Below are positions 1-8,760 of a DNA stretch of 28,864 nucleotides, piece after piece (within the stretch, counting starts at the first letter, position 1; each line of letters begins with the position of its first letter). The stretch is from CALAZP01 sp964410725. Lineage in GTDB: Bacteria; Bacteroidota; Bacteroidia; Chitinophagales; Saprospiraceae. Where the stretch lies: positions 1-28,864 of the forward strand of contig CAYPID010000030.1 in assembly GCA_964410725.1 (NCBI GenBank). The letters run 5' to 3'. The translations under genes and the position numbers were made by a program. Below the pieces are notes generated by a model that saw nothing but the letters and a program-made list of their open reading frames with translations, made no database searches and was not told the DNA's origin.

Positions 1-101
1 AAAATTTCAAAGAATCCAATAATGAAGTGGGTTAATTGACCTTCCAAAAAATATTAAAGGAACTTCTGAACCAACAAATTAAGCTAGAACCTTTCTTCAT
101 T

Positions 102-1355
102 TTAACCGGCAATAGATTGCATAAGAAAAGCACAAATAATGGCTCCGTAGGTTCCCAAAGCATACCCTAATACCGCCATGAGAACTCCAACTGGGGCCAA
201 AGCTGGACTAAAAACCGAAGCCACCACCGGAGCAGAAGCTGCCCCACCTACATTGGCTTGACTCCCCACTGCCACAAAGAAAAATGGAGCCTTAATAATT
301 TTAGCTACCACAATCAACACCACAATATGTATCAACATCCAGACAATACCTATGGCAAATATTCCCAAATTCTGAAGCACCTCCCCTAAATTCATCTTCA
401 TCCCAATTGTCGCCACCAAAATGTAAATAAAAACGCTCCCCAATCGAGAGGCCCCCACGCCCTCCATTTTTCGAACTCGAGTAAAAGATAGTGCCAATCC
501 AAAAGAAGTAGCCAACACAATCAACCAAAAAAAACCAGAAAGCAAAGAATCTAATTTCCATGCTTTTAGAGTTTCTTCAAACTGGCCCATATAGGGTATC
601 ATTTTATCGGCACCAAAATGCGCCAAACCAACTCCTAAAAATGTAATTCCCAAAAGCATAATCACTTCCCCCGTAGTCGGAATCTTTGCCACCTTTGTTT
701 GATAAGCCTCCACCTTATTTTTGAGGTCCTCAATACTGGAAGTATCCGCTCGCAACCATCTATCCAACCGATCTGCCTGCCCTGCCCCGTACAATAAAAA
801 TGCCAGCCAAATATTAGCCACAATAATATCCACTACAATCATGGAGGCAAACAAATTATCGCCTACCTCAAAAATTTCTTTCATTGCGGTCTGATTAGCC
901 CCACCGCCAATCCAACTCCCCGCTACTGTGGTCAATCCCCTCCACAAAGATTCCCCATCTGCTTGAAATAGTCCCTCTGGAGCTACGTTTAAAACCAGCC
1001 AAAGTGCAATGGGACCACCTATAATAATACCCAAAGTAGCGGCGGCAAACATGATTAAAGCTTTGGAACCCAATTTGAGAATGGCCTTAAAATCTGTACT
1101 TAACGTCAATAGAATCAAACTCGCAGGTAATAAATATCGAGAGGCCACAAAGTAGAGGTTGGATTGCTCCCCCGATATCCAACCCAATGGCCATGCTAAT
1201 AAGGCGGGCAAAAAATAACACATCAAAAGGGCCGGAACCACTTTATAGAATTGAGCCCAAAACCCTGTTTTTTTACCGGAGGTATAAAAAACAAAAGCCA
1301 ATACAGCCATAAGCAAGCCAAGTACAATCGCATCGTTGGTAAACACCGGGGTCAT
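102..1355 (-). CDS. DUF819 family integral membrane protein (YjcL-like)
   Basis: This is a polytopic inner-membrane protein of about 417 residues, with some ten hydrophobic segments rich in G/A/L/I/V running from the N-terminus to the end. The overall sequence resembles the DUF819 (YjcL) family, including a glycine-rich SWIGGGANQTA stretch near residue 150 and a GSQANVGGAASAPVVAS stretch near residue 370, which looks like a repeated half-site of a two-fold transporter. The function of DUF819 proteins is not established; transport of a small solute is an inference. The reading frame opens at a TTG at 1361, but the ATG at 1355 (MTPVFTND) is the more natural start. The gene is divergent from guaD, with 56 bases between the starts. 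The 101 bases after its stop hold nothing recognisable. Confidence 0.85.
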   Translation of the reverse strand: MTPVFTNDAIVLGLLMAVLAFVFYTSGKKTGFWAQFYKVVPALLMCYFLPALLAWPLGWISGEQSNLYFVASRYLLPASLILLTLSTDFKAILKLGSKALIMFAAATLGIIIGGPIALWLVLNVAPEGLFQADGESLWRGLTTVAGSWIGGGANQTAMKEIFEVGDNLFASMIVVDIIVANIWLAFLLYGAGQADRLDRWLRADTSSIEDLKNKVEAYQTKVAKIPTTGEVIMLLGITFLGVGLAHFGADKMIPYMGQFEETLKAWKLDSLLSGFFWLIVLATSFGLALSFTRVRKMEGVGASRLGSVFIYILVATIGMKMNLGEVLQNLGIFAIGIVWMLIHIVVLIVVAKIIKAPFFFVAVGSQANVGGAASAPVVASVFSPALAPVGVLMAVLGYALGTYGAIICAFLMQSIAG

Positions 1356-1411
1356 ACGCAAGTATTTTTATTGCATTAAAATAATATTTTTACAGCACTA
1401 AAAAAGCAAGT

Positions 1412-1882
1412 ATGACAGATCAGGAATATATGCAAAGGGCGATTGAAATGGGCCAAAAAGGAATGAGAGCTGGTGCTGGCGGGCCTTTTGGAGCCGTAGT
1501 AGTTCGAGATGGCATCATACTAAGTGAAGCCCACAATGGCGTATTTGCTCATAATGACCCCACAGCACATGCCGAAGTTCAGGCCATCAGGGCCGCTTGC
1601 CAAAAAATTGACCACTATCAATTAGAAGGCGCCACCCTGTATACGACTTGTGAACCTTGCCCCATGTGTTTGGGAGCCATATATTGGGCGCGACCCGCCC
1701 GAATCGTTTACGCTTGCACCCGAGACGATGCCGCTGAAGCTGGATTCGACGACGCCTTTATCTACCGAGAGATTATGCTCCCATTCGACCAAAGAACCAT
1801 TCCATTAAACCCAACGGGAAGAAATCAAGCTCTTCCGCTTTTTGAAGAATGGAAGGAAATGGAAAAGCCAGACCTCTATTAG
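1412..1882 (+). CDS. guaD: Guanine deaminase (cytidine deaminase-fold)
   Basis: This enzyme hydrolyses guanine to xanthine and ammonia in purine salvage and catabolism, and is expected in the cytoplasm. The 156 residues equal the length of the Bacillus GuaD type. The zinc site is intact: H53 and catalytic E55 in the HAEVQAIR motif, and C83 and C86 in EPCPMC. The flanking stretches GPFGAVVV, NDPTAHAE, LGAIYWARP and DAAEAGFDDAFIYREI are characteristic of guanine deaminase rather than of the tRNA adenosine deaminase TadA. The start ATG is clear and no longer in-frame start is credible. It is the first gene of a co-directional run, 47 bases before a sodium:solute symporter. A related nucleoside deaminase specificity cannot be fully excluded. 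Confidence 0.9.
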   Translation: MTDQEYMQRAIEMGQKGMRAGAGGPFGAVVVRDGIILSEAHNGVFAHNDPTAHAEVQAIRAACQKIDHYQLEGATLYTTCEPCPMCLGAIYWARPARIVYACTRDDAAEAGFDDAFIYREIMLPFDQRTIPLNPTGRNQALPLFEEWKEMEKPDLY

Positions 1883-1929
1883 AAACTTGGTATATTACCT
1901 GCTGAATTAACCAACCAAAAGAAAAAATC

Positions 1930-3423
1930 ATGGCTCAGGGACTCACGCCTGGCATTATTCTCGGAATAATTGCAGTTTACTTCTTAATCCTTTTCACCAT
2001 TTCGTTTTTTACGGGGAAAGAATCTTCTAATGAAAATTTTTTTGTGGGTGGAAGAAAATCTCCGTGGCCGATTGTGGCCTTTGGCATGATTGGAGCTACG
2101 CTTTCCGGGGTGACGTTCATATCGATTCCCGGCGTTGTTGGTGCAGACGGTTTGAATAAAGCCTTCTCTTACATGCAGTTGGTCTTCGGTTATTTATTGG
2201 GATATCTGGTCATTGCCACGGTCCTTATGCCCATCTACTATCGATTACAGCTCACCTCTATCTATGGCTATCTCCATCAGCGATTTGGCAAAAATGCCTA
2301 TCACACAGGAGCCGCTTACTTCTTACTTTCCAGAACCATTGGAGCATCCTTTCGCCTTTACTTAGTCGCTCTCGTGTTGGACACCTTTGTCATGGCCCCC
2401 TTTGGAATTCCCTTCTGGGGTACCGTTTTGGGAAGTATCATTCTGATTTGGATATACACCTTTAAAGGAGGAATTAAGACCATCATCTGGACAGATACCT
2501 TGCAGACCCTCAGCATGTTGACCGCCGTTGTCCTCACCATCTGGGCCATTGGTAATGCCCTTTCAACTGATCTCTCTGGCCTCGCTCAAAAAGTAATCGA
2601 GAGCGATTACGCCCAGGTATTTTTTTTCGAAGGCGGGTGGAGTGACCCCAATAATTTTTTCAAGCAATTTATTAGTGGCGCACTCATTACCATCGTCATG
2701 ACTGGCTTAGATCAAGACATGATGCAAAAAAATCTCAGTTGCCGAAACCTAAAAGAAGCGCAAAAAAATATGTTTCTCTTCAGCGGGGTGTTATTGGTCG
2801 CCAAATTTTTATTTCTCGCCCTGGGAGCACTCCTTTATATATTTGCAGCAGAAAAAGGAATTGCCATTCCCGCTAAAACTGATCAACTCTATCCGCTCAT
2901 AGCGCTGGAACACCTCTCCCCTTTCATCGGCATTCTCTTTGTGATTGGACTTATTGCAGCCGCCTATTCTAGTGCAGATTCTGCATTAACCGCCTTGACG
3001 ACCTCATTTTGTGTCGATTTCTTAGGCTTTGAGCAAAAAGAACAGCATCCCGATGTACAACGCAAACAAAGATTTATGGTCCACATAGGCTTTTCCTCTT
3101 TGCTTTTCATCGTCATCATGGTGTTTAACTCCATCAATAACGACGCCGTTATCAGCCAGGTATTTACAGCAGCTGGTTACACCTATGGCCCGCTCTTGGG
3201 ACTTTTTGCATTTGGGATTTTCACCAAATTAGAGGTGAAAGACGCCTATGTAATTCCTATTTGTTTGCTTTCCCCCATTTTGTCCTATATAATTAACAAC
3301 TTTTCCGACCAGATTTTATTTGGTTTTAAATTCGGTTTTCTAATCATTTTATTAAATGGATTCCTCACTTTTGCGGGCCTATTAGTCATATCGAATTTTA
3401 GGAGCGCCTTCGGCAAAAATTAA
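1930..3423 (+). CDS. Sodium:solute symporter (SSS family)
   Basis: This 497-residue inner-membrane transporter should couple sodium entry to uptake of an organic solute. About 13 hydrophobic segments span the protein. Family hallmarks are visible: FFVGGRKSPW near residues 37-46, the GATLSGVTFISIPG stretch of the first core helix (55-68), KGGIKTIIWTDTLQ (179-192), and a DQDMMQKNLSCRN stretch (261-273). The AAAYSSADSALTAL segment (343-356) holds the paired serines that form the sodium site in SSS proteins of known structure. The substrate cannot be read from the sequence; guaD 47 bases upstream makes a purine-related or nitrogen compound a thinkable but unproven guess. fabH follows after 21 bases. 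Confidence 0.88.
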   Translation: MAQGLTPGIILGIIAVYFLILFTISFFTGKESSNENFFVGGRKSPWPIVAFGMIGATLSGVTFISIPGVVGADGLNKAFSYMQLVFGYLLGYLVIATVLMPIYYRLQLTSIYGYLHQRFGKNAYHTGAAYFLLSRTIGASFRLYLVALVLDTFVMAPFGIPFWGTVLGSIILIWIYTFKGGIKTIIWTDTLQTLSMLTAVVLTIWAIGNALSTDLSGLAQKVIESDYAQVFFFEGGWSDPNNFFKQFISGALITIVMTGLDQDMMQKNLSCRNLKEAQKNMFLFSGVLLVAKFLFLALGALLYIFAAEKGIAIPAKTDQLYPLIALEHLSPFIGILFVIGLIAAAYSSADSALTALTTSFCVDFLGFEQKEQHPDVQRKQRFMVHIGFSSLLFIVIMVFNSINNDAVISQVFTAAGYTYGPLLGLFAFGIFTKLEVKDAYVIPICLLSPILSYIINNFSDQILFGFKFGFLIILLNGFLTFAGLLVISNFRSAFGKN

Positions 3424-3444
3424 ATTTCGATTAAAATTTCATCT

Positions 3445-4431
3445 ATGGGAATTAAAGCAGCAATCACAGGAGTTCACGGTTATGTTCCTGAGGACGTACT
3501 CACCAACGAAGACTTGGAGAAAATGGTAGAAACCTCAGATGAGTGGATTACTACTCGAACGGGGATTAAAGAAAGAAGAATTCTTAAAGGCAAAGACCAA
3601 GGGTCGTCCGTCATGGGGATAGCAGCAGTTCAAGGGTTACTGGAGAAGACGCAAACCGATCCGGAGGAAATAGAATTGGTCATTTGTGCGACGGTAACTC
3701 CCGATATGATTTTTCCTGATACAGCCAACCTCGTTGCTCATGGAACTGGAATGAAAAACGCTTATTGTTTTGACCTATCAGCTGCTTGTTCTGGATTTTT
3801 ATACGCCCTCACTACCGGGGCTAAATTTATCGAAGCGGGTACTCACCGAAAGGTCGTTATAATAGGAGTCGATAAAATGTCCTCAATCATAGATTATACA
3901 GATCGAACTACTTGTGTCATATTCGGAGATGGTGGTGGAGCTGTGTTGCTCGAACCCTCCCCCAATGAATTTGGAATTGAGGACAGTGTACATAAAAGTG
4001 ATGGAGCAGGAAAAGATTATTTATACGTTCGGGCAGGAGGAAGCCTACGGCCTGCTAGTGCTGAAACCATCGCCAATAGAGAACACTATATGGTCCAGAA
4101 TGGCAAACCCGTTTTCAAAGCAGCAGTAAGCGGAATGTCCGGGGTCATTAAAGAGGTGATGAATCGAAATCAAATCCAAAAAGAGCATCTCAATTGGTTG
4201 GTACCACACCAAGCCAATAAAAGAATCATTGAAACAATTGCAAATACTTTAGATTTTCCTCTGGAAAAAGTAATGGTCAATATTCAAAAATACGGGAATA
4301 CAACCGCAGGCACCTTGCCTTTGTGCTTGTGGGACTACGAATCCCAACTCCGCAAAGGAGACCGATTAATGCTGACCGCTTTCGGTGGAGGGTTCACTTG
4401 GGGCGCTACCTATTTGACCTGGGCTTATTGA
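3445..4431 (+). CDS. fabH: 3-oxoacyl-ACP synthase III
   Basis: FabH condenses acetyl-CoA (or a branched acyl-CoA starter) with malonyl-ACP, which starts fatty acid synthesis in the cytoplasm. The 328 residues have the usual length. The catalytic triad is in place: C115 in LSAACSGFLY, H255 in VPHQANKR, and N285 in YGNTTAGT. The TSDEWITTRTGIKERR stretch (30-45) and FGDGGGAVLLE (160-170) are typical of the family. The asparagine motif continues as TAGTLPLCL instead of the more common SAASIPLAL, a modest divergence near the active site. It is followed by efp, accB and accC, a gene order commonly seen in Bacteroidota, so it shares its neighbourhood with the enzyme making its malonyl substrate. Confidence 0.95.
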   Translation: MGIKAAITGVHGYVPEDVLTNEDLEKMVETSDEWITTRTGIKERRILKGKDQGSSVMGIAAVQGLLEKTQTDPEEIELVICATVTPDMIFPDTANLVAHGTGMKNAYCFDLSAACSGFLYALTTGAKFIEAGTHRKVVIIGVDKMSSIIDYTDRTTCVIFGDGGGAVLLEPSPNEFGIEDSVHKSDGAGKDYLYVRAGGSLRPASAETIANREHYMVQNGKPVFKAAVSGMSGVIKEVMNRNQIQKEHLNWLVPHQANKRIIETIANTLDFPLEKVMVNIQKYGNTTAGTLPLCLWDYESQLRKGDRLMLTAFGGGFTWGATYLTWAY

Positions 4432-4439
4432 TTTTTTCC

Positions 4440-4447
4440 TATCTTTA
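4440..4447 (+). promoter_or_regulatory. Possible -7 box upstream of efp
   Basis: TATCTTTA is one mismatch from the Bacteroidota TAnnTTTG -7 consensus. It lies 19 bases before the efp start, and a TTTG sits 23 bases upstream at 4413-4416, slightly more than the usual 19-21 spacing. It may give efp-accBC a promoter separate from fabH. The match is weak and AT-rich DNA yields such boxes by chance. Confidence 0.3.
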
Positions 4448-4466
4448 CCGCCGCAAAAAAAATACT

Positions 4467-5033
4467 ATGGCAACTACTTCAGACATCAGAAACGGTATGT
4501 GCCTGGAAATCAACGGAGAAATATTTACAGTAGTTGAATTTCTGCACGTCAAACCGGGAAAGGGGAATGCTTTTGTCCGTACCAAGATTAAAAGTGTTAC
4601 CTCTGGCAAGGTTATTGATAAAACTATTCAAGCCGGTCATAAGGTCGATGAGGTTCGAGTGGAAAGAAGAAAATTCCAATTTCTATATGAAGATGAAATG
4701 GGTTTTCATTTCATGGATAACGAAACCTACGACCAAATTACATTGGATTCAGCTATGGTGGATCATCCCAAGTTGATGAAAGAAGGTATAGAAGTAGAAA
4801 TTCTTTTTCATTCAGAAAAAGATGTTCCGCTCACTATGGAAATGCCTCAATACATTGTATTGGAAGTGACCTACTCTGAACCAGGTCTTAAAGGCGATAC
4901 AGCTACCAATGCTATGAAACCCGCAAAGGTGGAAACTGGTGCTGAAATACGCGTCCCTTTGTTTATCAACGAAGGCGACAAAGTCAAGATAGATACCCGG
5001 TCTGGAGATTATGTTGAACGAGTTAAATCTTAA
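4467..5033 (+). CDS. efp: Translation elongation factor P
   Basis: EF-P binds between the P and E sites of a stalled ribosome and helps form peptide bonds at consecutive prolines. The 188 residues match the family. The protein shows the N-terminal KOW-like domain, with the exposed loop PGKGNAF carrying K32 at the tip (the lysine-type, not the arginine/rhamnose-type, EF-P), followed by two OB-fold domains and the C-terminal RSGDYVERV signature. The open frame extends upstream to 4323 within fabH, but the ATG at 4467 gives the standard MATTSDIRNG start. accB begins 5 bases after its stop, so co-translation with the acetyl-CoA carboxylase subunits is likely. No dedicated modification enzyme gene is seen nearby. 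Confidence 0.97.
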   Translation: MATTSDIRNGMCLEINGEIFTVVEFLHVKPGKGNAFVRTKIKSVTSGKVIDKTIQAGHKVDEVRVERRKFQFLYEDEMGFHFMDNETYDQITLDSAMVDHPKLMKEGIEVEILFHSEKDVPLTMEMPQYIVLEVTYSEPGLKGDTATNAMKPAKVETGAEIRVPLFINEGDKVKIDTRSGDYVERVKS

Positions 5034-5038
5034 AACCT

Positions 5039-5563
5039 ATGGAATTTAAAGAAATACAAGAGCTTATCAGGCTCATCAATAAATTGGAATTAACTGAGTT
5101 TAAAATGCGCGATGGCGATTTCGAACTCAATGTCAAAACTAAAAATTTTAGCAAACACAAACCTCAGCTTGAAACGGGAATGCCCCAGGCGATGATTTCT
5201 ATGCCACAGGCAGCGCCCACATCATATCCCGTTCAACCAGCAGCTACTCCACCTCCTGCTGCCAAGCCCGATCTGCCGCCTACAACAAGTCCAGCTAAAC
5301 CTGCTGAATCCACAAATAATTATATAGCTATTAAGTCTCCTATGGTAGGTACCTTCTACCGTTCTTCTTCTCCGGATAAACCACCTTTTATAAAGGTGGG
5401 CGACCCTGTAGATGAAGGATCAGTAGTATGTATCATCGAAGCCATGAAATTGTTTAACGAAATCGAATCTGAAATTAAGGGGACCATTGTTAAGGTGATG
5501 GTAGAAGATGCTCAACCCGTTGAGTACGATCAAGTATTGTTTTTGGTAGATCCTAAAGGTTGA
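5039..5563 (+). CDS. accB: Biotin carboxyl carrier protein of acetyl-CoA carboxylase
   Basis: This subunit carries the biotin that shuttles carboxyl groups between biotin carboxylase and carboxyltransferase. The 174 residues form three parts: an N-terminal helical region (1-35) with MEFKEIQELIRLINK typical of AccB; a flexible proline/alanine-rich linker (about 45-92); and the biotinyl domain (97-174). The attachment site EAMKLFNEIE places biotin on K137, with the conserved PMVGTFYRSSSP loop upstream. accC starts 3 bases after its stop, so the two subunits are almost certainly made together. Confidence 0.97.
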   Translation: MEFKEIQELIRLINKLELTEFKMRDGDFELNVKTKNFSKHKPQLETGMPQAMISMPQAAPTSYPVQPAATPPPAAKPDLPPTTSPAKPAESTNNYIAIKSPMVGTFYRSSSPDKPPFIKVGDPVDEGSVVCIIEAMKLFNEIESEIKGTIVKVMVEDAQPVEYDQVLFLVDPKG

Positions 5564-5566
5564 TTT

Positions 5567-6910
5567 ATGTTCAATAAAATACTTATTGCGAATCGTGGCG
5601 AAATTGCGCTCCGAATTATACGAACGTGCCGGGAAATGGGCATCAAAACGGTAGCTGTTTACTCTACAGCAGACCGAGACAACCTTCATGTTCGCTTCGC
5701 GGATGAGGCGGTATGTATTGGCCCCCCAGCTTCCTCAGAGTCTTATCTCAATATCCCCAAAATCATGGCAGCGGTAGAAATTACCAATGCGGATGCAGTT
5801 CATCCCGGATATGGATTTCTTGCTGAAAATGCGGATTTCGCCGAGGTATGTCAAGAATATGGCATTAAATTTATCGGCCCCACTCCCGATCAGATCCGGA
5901 AAATGGGCGATAAAATAACCGCTAAAGAAACCATGGTAAAAGCTGGAGTACCGGTGGTTCCAGGTTCTGATGGATTGATTAAAGACGTCAAACACGGTTT
6001 AAAAGTCGCGAAGGGAATTGGTTTTCCGGTGATGGTTAAAGCCACTGCTGGTGGAGGAGGAAAGGGAATGCGTATTGTCTGGAAAGAAGAGGAATTCGAA
6101 AAGAATTGGAGCATGGCGAGACAAGAGGCCAAAGCTGCATTTGGGAATGACGGTATATACATCGAAAAATTTATCGAGGAACCTCGCCATATTGAAATTC
6201 AAATTGCTGGTGATCAACACGGTAATGTAGTACACCTGTCTGAAAGAGATTGTAGTATTCAAAGGCGCCATCAGAAATTGGTCGAAGAATGCCCTTCTCC
6301 ATTTATGACGCCTGAACTAAGAGAAGCCATGGGTGAAGCAGCTATTTTAGCAGGCAAATACATCAAATATGAAGGAGTAGGAACGGTGGAATTTCTCGTA
6401 GACAAATACCGTAATTTCTATTTCATGGAGATGAATACCAGAATTCAGGTAGAACACACCGTTACAGAAGAGGTAATCGACCACGATTTAATCAAAGAGC
6501 AAATTAAAATTGCTTTGGGGGAAACCCTATCAGGTAAAAATTACTACCCGACTATGCACGCCATTGAGTGCAGAATCAATGCAGAAGATCCCGCCAATGG
6601 GTTTCGTCCGTGCCCTGGAACTATTCATTCTTTTCACAGCCCTAAAGGACATGGTGTTCGGGTAGATACCCACGTTTATGCCGGCTACACCATTCCCCCA
6701 TATTATGACTCTATGATCGCTAAGCTAATCTGTAGAGCACAAACCAGAGAGGAAGCGATTACCAAAATGGAGCGGGCTTTGGAGGAATTTATTATCGAAG
6801 GGGTCAAAACTACCGTTCCCTTTCACAAGCAGTTGATGAAAGATCCTAATTTCAGATCAGGCAACTTCCATACAGGATACTTGAATGATTTTGAATTCGA
6901 AGGAGAATAG
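5567..6910 (+). CDS. accC: Biotin carboxylase subunit of acetyl-CoA carboxylase
   Basis: AccC uses ATP and bicarbonate to carboxylate the biotin of AccB, the first step toward malonyl-CoA. The 447 residues match the free-standing bacterial subunit rather than a fused acyl-CoA carboxylase. In order: the N-terminal domain starting FNKILIANRGEIALR; the ATP-grasp domain with K116 and K159 and the glycine-rich loop AGGGGKGM (161-168); acidic and basic active-site residues E275, E288, N290, R292 and E296 (the latter in MEMNTRIQVEH); and the C-terminal domain with ECRINAEDP. All key residues are present. It lies 3 bases after accB and 13 or 19 bases before an ABC exporter, depending on the exporter start used. 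Confidence 0.97.
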   Translation: MFNKILIANRGEIALRIIRTCREMGIKTVAVYSTADRDNLHVRFADEAVCIGPPASSESYLNIPKIMAAVEITNADAVHPGYGFLAENADFAEVCQEYGIKFIGPTPDQIRKMGDKITAKETMVKAGVPVVPGSDGLIKDVKHGLKVAKGIGFPVMVKATAGGGGKGMRIVWKEEEFEKNWSMARQEAKAAFGNDGIYIEKFIEEPRHIEIQIAGDQHGNVVHLSERDCSIQRRHQKLVEECPSPFMTPELREAMGEAAILAGKYIKYEGVGTVEFLVDKYRNFYFMEMNTRIQVEHTVTEEVIDHDLIKEQIKIALGETLSGKNYYPTMHAIECRINAEDPANGFRPCPGTIHSFHSPKGHGVRVDTHVYAGYTIPPYYDSMIAKLICRAQTREEAITKMERALEEFIIEGVKTTVPFHKQLMKDPNFRSGNFHTGYLNDFEFEGE

Positions 6911-6923
6911 TCCACTTTAAATA

Positions 6924-8750
6924 ATGGCTATGAATAGAAGTTTCTGGCAGCTTCTGGGTTATTTAAGAAACTACAAATTGCTGCTGGGCTTCAATATTCT
7001 TAGTAACGTACTGACTGCAGTGTTCACTGCGTTGAGTATTCCCCTATTGGTGCCCTTCCTGGAAATACTCTTTGATCGCTCGGAGCCTGTACTTTCCCCT
7101 CCTGAACAAATATTTTCTGTCGAGGGAATAGTTCAGTATGCACAATATTATTTGAGTCAACAAATAGCTGAAAACGGAAAGGGCGACGCTCTGGCTATCG
7201 TTTGCCTGGGAATTCTATTAGTCTTCTTTTCAAAGAATTTATTTAGATACGGTGCTCTATTCTTTATGGCTCCCGTTCGAAATGGGATTATTAGAGATCT
7301 CCGACAACAATTATTTGCCAAAATTCTCATTCTTCCCCTCAGTTTTTTCTCTGAAGAGAAGAAAGGGGATTTACTTTCTAGAATGACGGCAGATGTACAA
7401 GAGGTAGAATCGAGTATTCTCAATGTTTTTGAAAGTATTTTTAGAGAGCCTATCGTAATTGCAGGTGCTTTGGGATTCATGGTTTACGTTAGTCCTGAAT
7501 TGACCGTTTTTGTTTTCGGATTGCTCTTTTTTACTGGTATTGTCATTGGAGGAATTGGTAGAACATTGAAGAAAAGTTCCTCTAAAGTTCAGGAATATTT
7601 AGGTAATCTAGTATCCATTGTTGAAGAAACCCTGGGTGGACTTCGCATCATCAAAGCATTTGGAGCGGAAACTTATACTCAGGAGAAATTTGGAGCGGAA
7701 AACAATCAATATAGGAGGTTGCTGACCCGCTTGCTGTGGAGAAGAGATTTAGCCTCCCCATTATCTGAATTTATGGGGATCGGAACAGTGTCTCTTTTGC
7801 TTTGGTATGGGTCCCGTCAGGTATTCAATGGGGGGCTGGAAGCGGAAACTTTTCTAACTTTTATATTTGCTTTTTATAATGTCATTGACCCTGCCAAATC
7901 ATTCTCCAAAGCCTTTTACAATGTCCAAAAAGGGATGGGAGCACTCAAACGAATTGAAACCCTTTTAGAATCTGATGAAAAAATTCCAGAATCCAATAAT
8001 TTGAAAAGTTGGACCAACTTTCAGGGAAATATTGCCTTTCATAACGTCAGTTTTCGGTATCGTCCGGATCAACCCAAGGTTTTAGACGGGGTAACTTTGA
8101 ATATTCCCCATGGGCATACGTTGGCCTTAGTGGGTGCATCAGGCGCAGGTAAGTCCACCTTAGTGGATTTGCTTCCCAGGTTTTATGATCCTCAAGAAGG
8201 GCAAATTAGCATTGATGGTATCGCTATTAAAGATTTATCGCTGCGGGAATTGAGGAGTAAGATGGGAATGGTCAGTCAAGATGCCATTTTATTCAATGAC
8301 ACCATTTACAATAATATCGTTTTAGAAAATACATCTATTGCGCATGAACAAGTAGTCGCAGCAGCACAGGCAGCTAACGCACATGATTTTATTACCCAAA
8401 TGCCCGACGGGTACCAAACTAATGTGGGTGATCGCGGATCTAAATTAAGTGGCGGACAAAAACAAAGAATCACAATTGCAAGGGCTTTATTGAAAAATCC
8501 TCCTATTTTAATTTTTGATGAGGCTACCTCAGCCCTGGATGCCGAATCAGAAAAATTAGTACAAGAAGCCCTGTTGCGGTTGATGAAAAATAGGACTTCT
8601 ATTATTATTGCACATAGATTGTCCACCATACAACATGCTGATGAAATTGCAGTTTTAAATAAAGGTCAAATTGTTGAACGAGGTACACATGAAGCATTGT
8701 TAAAAATAAACGGGCATTATAAAAAGCTCTTCGAATTACAAGCATTTTGA
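6924..8750 (+). CDS. ABC exporter half-transporter, fused permease and ATPase (MsbA-like)
   Basis: This is a 608-residue fused half-transporter that should act as a homodimer in the inner membrane. Residues 1-335 are the transmembrane domain with six likely helices; residues 365-608 are the ATPase. Walker A is GASGAGKS (404-411), the Q-loop residue is Q452, the signature is LSGGQ (508-512), Walker B is ILIFDE (528-533) and the H-loop histidine is H564, all intact. The length and fused layout fit lipid A/peptide/drug exporters such as MsbA; the substrate is not certain. Location after the fatty acid genes favours a lipid substrate, by inference only. The start may be the ATG at 6924 or the one at 6930 (MNRSFWQL). 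Confidence 0.92.
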   Translation: MAMNRSFWQLLGYLRNYKLLLGFNILSNVLTAVFTALSIPLLVPFLEILFDRSEPVLSPPEQIFSVEGIVQYAQYYLSQQIAENGKGDALAIVCLGILLVFFSKNLFRYGALFFMAPVRNGIIRDLRQQLFAKILILPLSFFSEEKKGDLLSRMTADVQEVESSILNVFESIFREPIVIAGALGFMVYVSPELTVFVFGLLFFTGIVIGGIGRTLKKSSSKVQEYLGNLVSIVEETLGGLRIIKAFGAETYTQEKFGAENNQYRRLLTRLLWRRDLASPLSEFMGIGTVSLLLWYGSRQVFNGGLEAETFLTFIFAFYNVIDPAKSFSKAFYNVQKGMGALKRIETLLESDEKIPESNNLKSWTNFQGNIAFHNVSFRYRPDQPKVLDGVTLNIPHGHTLALVGASGAGKSTLVDLLPRFYDPQEGQISIDGIAIKDLSLRELRSKMGMVSQDAILFNDTIYNNIVLENTSIAHEQVVAAAQAANAHDFITQMPDGYQTNVGDRGSKLSGGQKQRITIARALLKNPPILIFDEATSALDAESEKLVQEALLRLMKNRTSIIIAHRLSTIQHADEIAVLNKGQIVERGTHEALLKINGHYKKLFELQAF

Positions 8751-8760
8751 AAAAGATGGC

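Noticed and set aside
21..101. Inverted repeat AATGAAG / CTTCATT downstream of the DUF819 gene
   Set aside because: Seven bases with a 67-base loop is expected by chance in AT-rich DNA; no T-run supports a terminator.
4323..4466. In-frame upstream extension of efp into fabH
   Set aside because: EF-P is 185-190 residues long in the family, which the ATG at 4467 gives exactly; the extra 48 codons lie within fabH and resemble nothing.
5735..6271. Several antisense open frames within accC
   Set aside because: They are shadows of a strongly conserved gene; none has a credible start, domain or promoter.
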